From assembly GCF_019749375.1 (NCBI RefSeq), contig NZ_JACWFE010000001.1, positions 434,001 through 498,000 of the forward strand: 64,000 nucleotides of DNA, given 5' to 3'. The number at the start of each line of letters is the position of its first letter. The stretch's first letter is position 1. The DNA is from Bacillus sp. S/N-304-OC-R1 (GTDB lineage: Bacteria; Bacillota; Bacilli; Bacillales; Cytobacillaceae). The notes under the pieces were generated by a model. The model saw only the letters and a program-made list of their open reading frames with translations, made no database searches and was not told the DNA's origin. Shown one piece after another: positions 50,783 to 59,875 of this stretch. A program made the position numbers and the translations under genes.

Positions 50783-51886
50783 CTACTGCCCCTTTTTATT
50801 TACCAAGTCTTCCATTAATGTATATAGCCTTTTCGATGCATCTGGGATTCCTAATTTCTTGGAAGCTTTTTTCATATCCGTTAATTTTACTTCACTCATC
50901 AGAATTTGGTCCATAAGTTCAATTAGTTTTTTTCCTGTTAATTCCTTCTCCAAAAGCAACTCAGCTGCACCATGGTCACTTAATGATCGAGCGTTCTTTT
51001 CCTGATGATTATTTGTTACATATGGGCTTGGAATAAGAATACTAGGAATGCCCAATGATGTGAGTTCTGCTAATGTTGTTGCTCCTGCTCTAGCTACAGT
51101 TAAATCCGTCCCAGCTAGAACTTCCGGCATATTATGGATAAAGGGTTTTATAATTACATTTGAAGGATTACCGATAAGTTCCACTTCTTTTTGTACTTCC
51201 TCAATATGAACGTCACCTGTCACATACAGTATTTGATAAGGCTTTTCACCAAGTTCTGCCAGTGATTTAAGCACTGCCTCATTGATCGGTTTTGCGCCCC
51301 TGCTGCCGCCAACGATTAGAACAACCGGTAAATTAGTTTTTAAGCCAGCAGAAAGCCGCCCTTTAATTCCATCCTTGCCAATAACCTCAGAGGCACGAGG
51401 ATTTCCGGTTAATACTACTTTTTCTTGCGGAAAAAATTGTTTTGCTTCTTCAAAACAAACAGCAATTCTATCAACATATTTGCTTAAAAATTTATTTGTT
51501 AAGCCTGGTACGCTATTCTGTTCATGAATGATAGTAGGAATACCAAGTTTTGCAGCAGCATATACAACAGGTCCACAAACATAGCCTCCCGTACCTATGA
51601 CCACATCTGCTTTAAATTCCTGCAGCATTTTTTTACTATTTTTAACACCCTTAATGAAACGCATAATCGTTTTTACATTTTCAAACGAAAGCTTTCTTTT
51701 AAATCCAGTAATATGTATTGATTTAAATGGGATATTTTCTCTGGGAACTAAATTACTTTCTAATCCGCTTTCTGTGCCAATATATAAAAACTCTGCATCC
51801 TTATTATCCTTTTGTATTTCCCGAATGAGGGCTAGAGCCGGATAAATATGTCCACCTGTTCCGCCGCCGCTTACTGCTATTTTCAT
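50783..51886 (-). CDS. murG: Lipid II synthase MurG (GlcNAc transferase)
   Basis: Adds GlcNAc to lipid I on the inner face of the membrane. The 367-residue GT-B protein has the glycine-rich [15 protein letters not shown], the central block [28 protein letters not shown], and the C-terminal donor site [12 protein letters not shown] and [21 protein letters not shown]. Upstream there is a 235-base gap after the spoVE terminator, which must carry its own promoter; I see only weak candidates. Confidence 0.97.
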   Translation of the reverse strand: MKIAVSGGGTGGHIYPALALIREIQKDNKDAEFLYIGTESGLESNLVPRENIPFKSIHITGFKRKLSFENVKTIMRFIKGVKNSKKMLQEFKADVVIGTGGYVCGPVVYAAAKLGIPTIIHEQNSVPGLTNKFLSKYVDRIAVCFEEAKQFFPQEKVVLTGNPRASEVIGKDGIKGRLSAGLKTNLPVVLIVGGSRGAKPINEAVLKSLAELGEKPYQILYVTGDVHIEEVQKEVELIGNPSNVIIKPFIHNMPEVLAGTDLTVARAGATTLAELTSLGIPSILIPSPYVTNNHQEKNARSLSDHGAAELLLEKELTGKKLIELMDQILMSEVKLTDMKKASKKLGIPDASKRLYTLMEDLVNKKGQ

Positions 51887-52081
51887 GTTTTCACCTCAAA
51901 GCAGAGTATATTAATCAATATTCATGATGAGGAATACTCCCCACACTTTACACTATTCTACTATATAAAAACCAATGAATTAAATTAGATAACGTATTGA
52001 CATGGAAATGTAATAATTTTTAGTAGAATTTAGTCATTTTCATTTTCATGTAAAATACTTTTGATCAACATTATATGTTTT

Positions 52082-52118
52082 GACAAAACAAAAAGAAACC
52101 CTGTTAACCAGGGTCAAA
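52082..52118 (-). terminator. Intrinsic terminator after spoVE
   Basis: ACCCTG (52098-52103) and CAGGGT (52109-52114) around a 5-base loop, then TTTCTTTTTGTTTTG on the minus strand. It lies 7 bases after the spoVE stop and separates spoVE from murG. Confidence 0.82.
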
Positions 52119-52121
52119 AAT

Positions 52122-53228
52122 TTAGTATCTTGAATATCGGCTAATGTTTAAGAGAACACCTATCGCTAAAAGCATTAGCGTTAAGGAGGATCCTCCATAG
52201 CTAAGAAATGGAAGCGTTATTCCAGTTACAGGCATTAACCCAATAACTACCCCTATATTTATCATTACTTGAATAGCAATCATTGCAATTATTCCTACTG
52301 CTAAAAAGCTCCCATATAAATCTGGTGCTCCAAGTGCTATTCTAATACCTCTCCATAATAAGAGAGAAAATAATAGGATAACAAATGAACCGCCAATGAA
52401 TCCAAGTTCTTCGGATAGGATTGCAAAAATAAAATCCGTTTGGGGCTCTGGCAAATAGAAGAATTTTTGTCTGCTTTGACCAAGTCCTAATCCAAATAAT
52501 CCTCCTGGACCAATTGCATATAGTGATTGAATGATTTGAAATCCGCTGCCTAAAGGATCTTCCCATGGATCTAGAAAGGACGTAATACGTTTAATTCGAT
52601 ATGGTGCAGATAAAATTAAACCTACAAATCCCCCAATACCTAAAAGCCCCAGACCTACAAAGTGGCTAATCCTTCCCCCTGCAACAAAGATCATCACTAT
52701 ACAAGTTCCAACCATTACGGTCCCTGTACCTAAGTCGGGCTGCAGCATAATCAATCCAAAAGCCAAAAATACAAGTCCTAAAGAAGGGATTAATCCTTTA
52801 GTAAAGGACGTAATAAGTTTTTGGCGTTCTGATAAATATTTAGCAAGAAAAGCAATCATGGCAAGCTTCATAAATTCTGAAGGCTGAATAGAAAATGCTC
52901 CAACGCCAATCCAGCTTCTTGATCCATTCCTTACATTACCAATCCCAGGGATAAGGACTAGAATTAATAATACAAAACAGGTAATCAGGATAACTTTAGC
53001 CCATGTCCTCCATGTCCAGTAGTCCACATTCATGATAAAAAACATCGCTGCTATACCTACTGCTGCAAAAAGCATCTGTCTCTTTGCGAAGAAAAACGAA
53101 TCGTTAAATTTATACTCCGCCCATACTGCGCTAGCACTATACACCATCGTTAATCCTACTGCAAGCAACGTTAAAGTAACGATGATTAATATTAAATCGG
53201 GAGTCGTTCTTTTTGTTGGCAATACCAA
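52122..53228 (-). CDS. spoVE: SEDS-family glycosyltransferase SpoVE (FtsW homologue)
   Basis: Membrane peptidoglycan polymerase needed for spore cortex synthesis, partner of SpoVD. The 368 residues have about ten membrane helices, and SEDS blocks GLTMVYSASAVWAEYKF, RKFFYLPEPQTDFIFAIL region (LPEPQTDFIFA), and the C-terminal GLMPVTGITLPFLSYGGSS. By position between murD and murG, and companion spoVD in the same cluster, it is SpoVE rather than FtsW; sequence alone would not separate these two surely. Confidence 0.9.
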   Translation of the reverse strand: MVLPTKRTTPDLILIIVTLTLLAVGLTMVYSASAVWAEYKFNDSFFFAKRQMLFAAVGIAAMFFIMNVDYWTWRTWAKVILITCFVLLILVLIPGIGNVRNGSRSWIGVGAFSIQPSEFMKLAMIAFLAKYLSERQKLITSFTKGLIPSLGLVFLAFGLIMLQPDLGTGTVMVGTCIVMIFVAGGRISHFVGLGLLGIGGFVGLILSAPYRIKRITSFLDPWEDPLGSGFQIIQSLYAIGPGGLFGLGLGQSRQKFFYLPEPQTDFIFAILSEELGFIGGSFVILLFSLLLWRGIRIALGAPDLYGSFLAVGIIAMIAIQVMINIGVVIGLMPVTGITLPFLSYGGSSLTLMLLAIGVLLNISRYSRY

Positions 53229-53249
53229 ACACCTCGAATGCTAGTTTTA

Positions 53250-53336
53250 GGGCTTCGTAAAGAATTTTTAAAACCCGCACCTTTTGCGAATCGATGACTC
53301 CCCTATGCTGTAAAATCTTACTTCGCGTACAAGCCC
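53250..53336. repeat. Imperfect inverted element between murD and spoVE
   Basis: Fills most of the 108-base gap. GGGCTTCGTAAAG (53250-53262) faces TTACTTCGCGTACAAGCCC, which ends at 53336, directly before the murD stop. The arms are imperfect. It lacks a T run. It has no resemblance to copies A and B. Nature unknown; see findings. Confidence 0.4.
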
Positions 53337-54689
53337 TCAATTAAGCATATGCACAGCTTCAACAAAAATGTCTCCTCTTTCCTCAAATGTTTTATATTGA
53401 TCCCAGCTTGCGCAAGCAGGAGACAATAGGATGACATCACCTTGTTCAGAAAGCTCATATGCTGCAGGAACGGCTTTTTCCACATTATCGACATGGATAA
53501 TTGTTTTTATTCCTGCCTGAATGGCAGCCTTTTCGATCTTAGAAGCAGTTTGGCCAAAAGTAACAACAGCCTTTACGTTTTGGAAAAATGGAACAAGTTC
53601 GTCAAATTCATTCCCTCTATCCAGACCTCCTGCAAGAAGGATAATCGGCTCTCTAAATGCAGTTATTGCATTTTGAGTTGCTAAAATATTTGTTGCCTTT
53701 GAATCATTATAGAATTTCCTTCCGGCATATTCTTTAACGTACTGAAGACGATGCTTAACTCCTGTAAAGGTATTCAGAACTTTAAAAATCGCCTCGTTAT
53801 TAACAGCTGATAGTTTAGCAGCAGCAATAGCTGAAAGGATATTTTCTAAGTTATGAGTTCCTGGCAAGGCGATATCTCTCGTATCTATAATCTTTTCATT
53901 TTGAAAGTAAACGGAGCCGTTTTTGATATAAGCACCAGAACCTAGTAACTGTTTCGAAGAAAAAGGAATGATAGTTGCATTGGACTTGGCCGCTACTTCC
54001 ATCACATCTTCCTGCTCTGCATTGACAATAAAATATTCAGCTTTCGATTGGTTTTTAGTAATATTTGCTTTTGCTTTTACATAATCTTTTCTTGTTCCAT
54101 GATAATCCAGATGCGCATCATAAAGATTTGTTAAAATAGCAATTCTTGGATTAAATTCATGAATCCCCATTAACTGAAATGAGGATAATTCAATCACAAT
54201 CGTATTCTCTTTTGATGCTGACATTGCTACCTCAGAGGCAACTGTGCCAATATTACCTGCAATTAGCGGGAGCTTTCCCCCCTCTTTTAACATTTCATAA
54301 ATAAGAGTAGTAGTTGTCGTTTTTCCATTCGTTCCAGTAATGCCGATGAACGGTGCATCGGAAACCTGATAAGCAATCTCAACCTCTGTAATCACAGGTA
54401 TTCCCTTTTCAATAGCCCCAATTATCATTGGATTATGATAAGGTATCCCTGGATTCTTTACAATTAATTCAAACCCTTCTTCAAGGAGCCCAATTGGGTG
54501 CTCACCGCAAATAACCGTAATTCCTTCTTCTAAAAGACCTTGTGCCTCAAGATTTTCGGACAGGGGCCTATAATCATTTACAGTTACAAATGCACCAAGC
54601 TTATGTAAGAGGGAGGCAGCAGCAACCCCACTTTTTGCTAATCCTAATACCAATATTTTCTTATGACGATAGTGATTGATCTGTTTCAA
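53337..54689 (-). CDS. murD: UDP-N-acetylmuramoyl-L-alanine--D-glutamate ligase
   Basis: Adds D-Glu to UDP-MurNAc-L-Ala. The 450-residue Mur ligase has an N-terminal Rossmann domain ([21 protein letters not shown]), the ATP-binding [15 protein letters not shown], the central [10 protein letters not shown] and [12 protein letters not shown], and the C-terminal ligand domain ([26 protein letters not shown]). It begins directly after mraY with one base between stop and start. Confidence 0.98.
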   Translation of the reverse strand: MKQINHYRHKKILVLGLAKSGVAAASLLHKLGAFVTVNDYRPLSENLEAQGLLEEGITVICGEHPIGLLEEGFELIVKNPGIPYHNPMIIGAIEKGIPVITEVEIAYQVSDAPFIGITGTNGKTTTTTLIYEMLKEGGKLPLIAGNIGTVASEVAMSASKENTIVIELSSFQLMGIHEFNPRIAILTNLYDAHLDYHGTRKDYVKAKANITKNQSKAEYFIVNAEQEDVMEVAAKSNATIIPFSSKQLLGSGAYIKNGSVYFQNEKIIDTRDIALPGTHNLENILSAIAAAKLSAVNNEAIFKVLNTFTGVKHRLQYVKEYAGRKFYNDSKATNILATQNAITAFREPIILLAGGLDRGNEFDELVPFFQNVKAVVTFGQTASKIEKAAIQAGIKTIIHVDNVEKAVPAAYELSEQGDVILLSPACASWDQYKTFEERGDIFVEAVHMLN

Positions 54690-55664
54690 TTACATCCACA
54701 CCTCGATATAAATTCCAAGAATTGCACAAAGCAGCCCAACAGTCCAAAAAGTTACCACCACTCTCCATTCAGACCAGCCGACTAGCTCGTAATGATGGTG
54801 CAAAGGACTCATTTTAAAAATTCTTTTTCCAGTTGTTTTAAATGAAATTACCTGAAGAATGACAGATAAAGTTTCAATTACAAAAACACCGCCGATAATA
54901 AGTAAAATGATTTCCAGCTTTGTTAAGATGGCAATAGTAGCGATAGCTCCACCTAATGCAAGGGACCCTGTATCTCCCATAAAAACTTTAGCAGGGTGAG
55001 CATTAAAGACAAGGAAACCAAGCACAGCACCCGCTACTGCTACAGAGAAAATCGCAATTTCAAATTGTGATAAACTCCAAGCCAAAACGGCAAATGCACC
55101 AAATGCAATTGCTGCCGTTCCTGATAAAAGACCATCCAGTCCATCTGTCAGATTAACAGCATTAGAAAATCCAACTAGCCAAAATATAATAAATAACGCA
55201 TACATCCACCCTAAATCAAAAGATATATTCGTAAGCGGGATACTAATAACTGTTGAAAAGTCATTTTGCTGAAAGACAAAATAAAAAATAAGTGAAATAA
55301 TAATTTGCCCTAATAATTTCTGCTTAGATGTCAGTCCTAAATTTCTTTTTAAAGCAACTTTAATAAAATCATCTAGAAACCCAAGCAGCCCAAACCCAAG
55401 TGTTACTAATAACAGTAAATATGTTTTCACAGTCGGTTCAGAGAACTTCCCCGTCATCACAAGTGTTGTTATAGCTATGGAGAGAAGGATCATAATTCCG
55501 CCCATTGTAGGCGTCCCAGATTTCTTTAAATGAGATTTTGGTCCTTCTTCACGTATGCTTTGCCCAAATTTTAATCTTCTTAAGAAGGGAATAAATATGG
55601 GAGAAAGTAATACTGTTACTAAAAAGGCCATTATTATTGTGAAAAAAATAACTTTCTCCATCAT
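54690..55664 (-). CDS. mraY: Phospho-MurNAc-pentapeptide transferase MraY
   Basis: Transfers phospho-MurNAc-pentapeptide to undecaprenyl phosphate, making lipid I. The 324-residue membrane protein has ten expected helices and the conserved cytosolic motifs [24 protein letters not shown] (Asp pair), [31 protein letters not shown] and the metal-site histidines in [13 protein letters not shown]. The ATG overlaps the end of the unassigned gene upstream by 4 bases (ATGA). Confidence 0.98.
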   Translation of the reverse strand: MMEKVIFFTIIMAFLVTVLLSPIFIPFLRRLKFGQSIREEGPKSHLKKSGTPTMGGIMILLSIAITTLVMTGKFSEPTVKTYLLLLVTLGFGLLGFLDDFIKVALKRNLGLTSKQKLLGQIIISLIFYFVFQQNDFSTVISIPLTNISFDLGWMYALFIIFWLVGFSNAVNLTDGLDGLLSGTAAIAFGAFAVLAWSLSQFEIAIFSVAVAGAVLGFLVFNAHPAKVFMGDTGSLALGGAIATIAILTKLEIILLIIGGVFVIETLSVILQVISFKTTGKRIFKMSPLHHHYELVGWSEWRVVVTFWTVGLLCAILGIYIEVWM

Positions 55665-56122
55665 TTTGCCCCCTCCTTTCTATCCCGGAGCTGCTCACCT
55701 AATTCATTAATCTTTTCTGACATTACAGCAATATCATATGTTAATTTGTTTTCATTAAGAAGTATTTCATTCGAAAAAAGGAATTTAGTCACGTCTAGTT
55801 CTGCATCTTGTTCTTTAGTTACTTTTTCTATATATAGTTCCATCATGTCCTTTAAGCCTTTCAATAAGTCGTTAGTATAAAATACAGGAAAGTGATTAGG
55901 CGTATACCGAGGAATCTCCTCCCCTTCTTTCCAAAGGGCAGCAACAGCGCCATTTTCTATAGCCTTCTCCAACTCCCCTGAATGTTCGTTAAGAGGTATA
56001 TATAAACCTCTTAACTGGGGCATATCTGAGATGGTTGCGACCGTATGAAAAAAAAGCTCATGATCCTGTATTCCTTTCATAATTGGAAACAGTTTCGCTA
56101 AATCACCATACGCTAAAAACAT
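55661..56122 (-). CDS. Unassigned protein resembling an isolated MurF/MurE N-terminal domain
   Basis: 153 residues. The middle part (about 30-90), with [20 protein letters not shown] and [11 protein letters not shown], then [20 protein letters not shown], reads like the UDP-MurNAc-peptide-binding N-terminal domain of MurF or MurE (the family pattern is G-L-F-V-P-L...A-I-x-x-G-A-x-A). There is no GTNGKT loop and no room for the central or C-terminal ligase domains. The last 50 residues look helical ([19 protein letters not shown]). It begins one base before the murE stop region ends and overlaps mraY by 4 bases, so it is a coupled operon member. B. subtilis has no gene here. I infer descent from a dcw-cluster murF; the function is unknown. 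Confidence 0.6.
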   Translation of the reverse strand: MFLAYGDLAKLFPIMKGIQDHELFFHTVATISDMPQLRGLYIPLNEHSGELEKAIENGAVAALWKEGEEIPRYTPNHFPVFYTNDLLKGLKDMMELYIEKVTKEQDAELDVTKFLFSNEILLNENKLTYDIAVMSEKINELGEQLRDRKEGAK

Positions 56123-56123
56123 A

Positions 56124-57584
56124 CTATCGCTCCTCTATTGCCTCTTTTGCAACTAAACGGTCGTCAAAGTCATACACTCTATTACCGATCAGTTGATAGG
56201 TTTCATGTCCTTTTCCAGCAATTAATATAACATCGTCTTTTGTAGCCATTGAAACTGCATAATTAATAGCGTCTTTTCTGTCAACAATAACTTTATATTC
56301 TTGCCCCTTAACTCCTTCTTCCATATCTCTCAAAATTTCAATAGGATTTTCACTGCGAGGATTATCTGAAGTAAAGATTGCGTTCGTTCCATATTTGCAA
56401 GCAATATTAGCCATTAAAGGTCGTTTTGTACGATCCCTATCTCCACCGCATCCAACAATCACAAATATGCGCTTATTCGCAAATTGTCTTATTGTCGTCA
56501 AAACATTTTCCAGACTATCCGGGGTATGGGCGTAATCAACAATTACAGTAAACTCCTGGCCAGCATCAACTGTCTCAAAACGACCTGAGACACCATTCAC
56601 TTCCTCAATGGATTGAATAATTTGCTCAATTGGAATATTTGATGCAATTCCTGCTCCAATTGCAGCCAAAGCATTATACACACTAAATTTCCCAATAAGC
56701 CTCATCGATACTTCATTTTTCCCGAATGGACTATGTAGTTCAAATGATGTCCCGGAGGCTGTCATTTGGATATTTTCAGCTTTCAAATCTGCGGTCTGGT
56801 CGATCCCATATGTTAAAACATGAGCTGCTGTCGCTTTAATATAATAACGAGAAACAGAATCATCGATGTTTAAAACGGCAAATTTAGGCGGATTATACTT
56901 GTATGCACTGCCAAGCTGGGCAAATAGAAGACCTTTGGCATTACGGTATTCTTCCATTGTCTTATGATAGTCCAGATGGTCTTGAGATAGATTTGTGAAA
57001 ACAGCAATATCAAAATCACAGCCATGGATTCTTCCCTCATCTAAAGCATGTGATGAAACCTCCATCACAGTAGATTGAACACGAGCATCCACCATCTTTT
57101 TGAACAGTCGATGTAAAGTAAGAGAATCAGGAGTAGTATTCTTCACTTCAGATTTTTGGTCTCCTATTTTCGTATACATCGTACCGATTAAACCCGTTTT
57201 ACTGCCATGATCAGCCAGGATTTTTTCAATCAAATGGCTTGTAGTTGTTTTTCCGTTAGTCCCAGTAATTCCAATAAGATGGAGCTTTTTGCTAGGTTGT
57301 TCAAAAAAGGAATCCGCTAATAAAGCCATGGCTCTCCTTGAATTTCGAACAACAATAACTGGTACAGGCAGGTTCATCTCTTTTTCCGAAATGACCGCTG
57401 CCGCACCTTTCTTTACGGCTGATAGAGCAAAATCATGGCCATCGACTGTATATCCTTTTATACAAATAAACAGGCTGCCTTTTTGCACATATCGGCTATC
57501 ATTTTCTATTGAAGAGATGTCAGGATTATCCCCGCTATATGCCATGTATGGCTGCAAATAGTGCAATAGCGTATGTAGCTTCAT
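56124..57584 (-). CDS. murE: UDP-MurNAc-L-Ala-D-Glu--meso-diaminopimelate ligase
   Basis: Adds meso-diaminopimelate to the peptidoglycan precursor. The 486 residues show the N-terminal substrate domain ([17 protein letters not shown]), the ATP loop [32 protein letters not shown], and the C-terminal [12 protein letters not shown]. The DNPR sequence is specific for meso-DAP ligases as opposed to lysine ligases. The upstream gap (57585-57807) carries the spoVD terminator and a short CGCTTTTCT remnant. Confidence 0.98.
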   Translation of the reverse strand: MKLHTLLHYLQPYMAYSGDNPDISSIENDSRYVQKGSLFICIKGYTVDGHDFALSAVKKGAAAVISEKEMNLPVPVIVVRNSRRAMALLADSFFEQPSKKLHLIGITGTNGKTTTSHLIEKILADHGSKTGLIGTMYTKIGDQKSEVKNTTPDSLTLHRLFKKMVDARVQSTVMEVSSHALDEGRIHGCDFDIAVFTNLSQDHLDYHKTMEEYRNAKGLLFAQLGSAYKYNPPKFAVLNIDDSVSRYYIKATAAHVLTYGIDQTADLKAENIQMTASGTSFELHSPFGKNEVSMRLIGKFSVYNALAAIGAGIASNIPIEQIIQSIEEVNGVSGRFETVDAGQEFTVIVDYAHTPDSLENVLTTIRQFANKRIFVIVGCGGDRDRTKRPLMANIACKYGTNAIFTSDNPRSENPIEILRDMEEGVKGQEYKVIVDRKDAINYAVSMATKDDVILIAGKGHETYQLIGNRVYDFDDRLVAKEAIEER

Positions 57585-57741
57585 TACGTCATCCCCTTAT
57601 AAATAAGACTTAACATACATACTTTCTATGCAATATGAGAAACAGCCAAAATTCATGACGATTTTCATTTTACATGAAAATATGAGTTTTAGCCATTTGT
57701 TTATTAGAAAAGCGCAAGCTTATGAACTAAAAAGTACAAGC

Positions 57742-57788
57742 CGTTTTTTTTAAAAATAGGACGGCGATTTAAATTTATGTGCCGCCCC
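57742..57788 (-). terminator. Terminator-like hairpin after spoVD
   Basis: Minus strand arms GGGGCGGC (57781-57788) and GCCGTCCT (57758-57765) form 8 pairs, two G-U, followed by ATTTTT. It lies 20 bases past the spoVD stop and would partly separate spoVD from murE. Next to it, TTGCGCTTTTCT near 57708-57719 on the minus strand resembles the end of the dispersed repeat. Confidence 0.65.
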
Positions 57789-57807
57789 GCTTATTAATCC
57801 CAAATTT

Positions 57808-59727
57808 TTATTCTTTCTTATCAAAATACAGTCTAATGGTTGACCCTTCTTTAAGTTTAATACCCGGTTCCGGCGTTTGCTTAACTACTACGTCTCCTTC
57901 ACCGCTTGCATCAATATTTAAATTGATATATAGTTCACCAAGCTCTCTTTTAGTTATTCCCACTAAATCTGGTACTTCAATCATAGGAACATCTGGCCAT
58001 GTTAATTTTTTCTCGATCTGATCTTTACGAGGCTTAACGCCCATCGAGCGCAGACTATCTTCCATAATGTTCCCTACGATTGGCGCAGCAACAACTCCAC
58101 CAAATTGGACTGTACCTTTCGGATTATCAACTGCTACATATACAACTAATTGAGGATCATCTGCAGGTGCAAAGCCAATGAATGATACGATATGATTATT
58201 TTCAAGATATCTTCCGCCTTGGGCCTTTTGTGCTGTACCTGTCTTTCCTCCAACTCGGTACCCATCAATAAACGCCTTACCTCCAGTGCCTTGTGCAACA
58301 ACACTTTCAAGAGCATATCTGATTTTGTCTGACGTTTCTTTTGAAATCACCTGTCTTTTAGCTGTCGGAGTTTTCCTCATAACTACTTCGCCAGTTTTTG
58401 GATCAATCAGCTCTTTTGCAACATATGGAGTGTATAAGGTACCACCATTAACTGCTGCGGATAAGGCAGTAACCTGCTGAATGGGTGTGACAGATACTCC
58501 CTGTCCAAATGCAGTCGTTGCCTGTTCAACTGGGCCAACCCGATCCATATTAAATAATATTCCTGCTCCCTCACCTTGAAGATCGATTCCTGTCTTAGCA
58601 CCAAATCCGAAGTCTTTTATATATTTAAATAATTTTTCTTTCCCAAGCCGTTGACCTAATTCTACAAACCCCGGGTTACAAGAATTTTGTACAACCTCAA
58701 GGAATGACTGACTGCCATGTCCGCCTTTTTTCCAGCATCTTAATCTTGCCCCGCCAACCTTGACAAATCCAGGATCGTGGAAATGCTCTTTGTCTAAATT
58801 AACCTTGCCTTCTTCAAGAGCAGCAGCAAGGGTAATAATTTTAAATGTTGATCCCGGCTCAAAAGTACTCCAAATTGGGAGATTACGGTTATAGACTTCG
58901 GGAGCAACATTCCGAAAGTTAGAAGGATCAAAATTAGGCCTGCTAGACATACCTAATATTTCACCGTTATTCGGATTCATTGCAATGGCAATAATCCCAT
59001 CCGGATTATATGCAGCCTGTGCAATATCTAATTCACGCTCCATAATTGTCTGAACTTTTGAATCGATCGTCAGTCTTAAATCCAACCCGTCTTCCGGAGG
59101 ATCATAATCATCTGCCATATCATTCATTCGTTCACCCTTCGCATTTGCATAGAACTTAACTGAACCCCTTTTTCCTTTTAATTCCTTATCATAATATAGT
59201 TCTAGTCCCATTAATCCTTGATTGTCTATCCCTGCAAATCCTAAAACATGCGATAAATAACTTCCAAAGGGATAATGTCTTTTAGAGTCCTCGCCAACAT
59301 ATACTCCATCTATATTAAGCGCTCTAATTTCTTTTGCTTTTTCGTGGGAAATTTTCCTGCCTGCAGATAGTCTCACATTACTGGACACTTTCGTTATTTC
59401 TGAATAAATTTTTTCCTTAGAAGCATTAAGGACAGCTGCCAGCTTTTCAGCTACATCATCGGGATTTTTTATTTGCCTAGGAACGACATATATAGTAGGA
59501 GCACTAACATTCGTTGCAAGTTCAACTCCGTTTCTATCAATTATTTTCCCCCGCTCTGGTTCAAAAGGAATGTCCCTGCTCCATAATTCTTTTGCTCCAT
59601 CCATTAATGAATTACCTAAAATAAATTGCACATAACCGAGCCTAATATCAATAATGAAAAATATTAATATGCCTGCGATTAATGCTATTGTTAACCTCTT
59701 CCTTACGGTTACATTTGAAACACGCAT
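57808..59727 (-). CDS. spoVD: Sporulation-specific penicillin-binding protein SpoVD
   Basis: Class B transpeptidase for spore cortex, working with SpoVE. The 639 residues have an N-terminal membrane anchor (TIALIAGILIFFIIDI-like helix near 10-30), a dimerisation domain, the transpeptidase domain with SxxK in EPGSTFKIITLAA, SxN in QNSCNPGFVELG and KTGT in VGGKTGTAQKAQGG, and one C-terminal PASTA domain (about 580-638, PDLVGITKRELGE). The lone PASTA domain and the pairing with spoVE fit SpoVD. A sigma-E-like -10 box lies upstream. Confidence 0.95.
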   Translation of the reverse strand: MRVSNVTVRKRLTIALIAGILIFFIIDIRLGYVQFILGNSLMDGAKELWSRDIPFEPERGKIIDRNGVELATNVSAPTIYVVPRQIKNPDDVAEKLAAVLNASKEKIYSEITKVSSNVRLSAGRKISHEKAKEIRALNIDGVYVGEDSKRHYPFGSYLSHVLGFAGIDNQGLMGLELYYDKELKGKRGSVKFYANAKGERMNDMADDYDPPEDGLDLRLTIDSKVQTIMERELDIAQAAYNPDGIIAIAMNPNNGEILGMSSRPNFDPSNFRNVAPEVYNRNLPIWSTFEPGSTFKIITLAAALEEGKVNLDKEHFHDPGFVKVGGARLRCWKKGGHGSQSFLEVVQNSCNPGFVELGQRLGKEKLFKYIKDFGFGAKTGIDLQGEGAGILFNMDRVGPVEQATTAFGQGVSVTPIQQVTALSAAVNGGTLYTPYVAKELIDPKTGEVVMRKTPTAKRQVISKETSDKIRYALESVVAQGTGGKAFIDGYRVGGKTGTAQKAQGGRYLENNHIVSFIGFAPADDPQLVVYVAVDNPKGTVQFGGVVAAPIVGNIMEDSLRSMGVKPRKDQIEKKLTWPDVPMIEVPDLVGITKRELGELYINLNIDASGEGDVVVKQTPEPGIKLKEGSTIRLYFDKKE

Positions 59728-59762
59728 GTACGAACGAACCTCCTTAGTTTATGGCTCGTTCC

Positions 59763-59770
59763 AATATATG
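59763..59770 (-). promoter_or_regulatory. Possible sigma-E -10 box of spoVD
   Basis: Minus strand CATATATT at 59763-59770 matches 7 of 8 of the sigma-E -10 CATACAMT; the -35 match is poor (TTCTAAT, about 15 bases upstream). spoVD is known to be under sigma-E in B. subtilis. Confidence 0.4.
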
Positions 59771-59875
59771 CTTGTACCCTTTCGATTAGAATAAAAAAGA
59801 CTAACCGAATAGAAGAGGGCTTCTCATTAAATTGATCACCCTTCCAATGTTCATGTTAGTCCATTTCTAAAACGA

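Noticed and set aside
52122-53228. Calling the SEDS gene ftsW
   Set aside because: Position between murD and murG and the presence of spoVD favour SpoVE in bacilli, where ftsW lies elsewhere; sequence alone leaves slight doubt.
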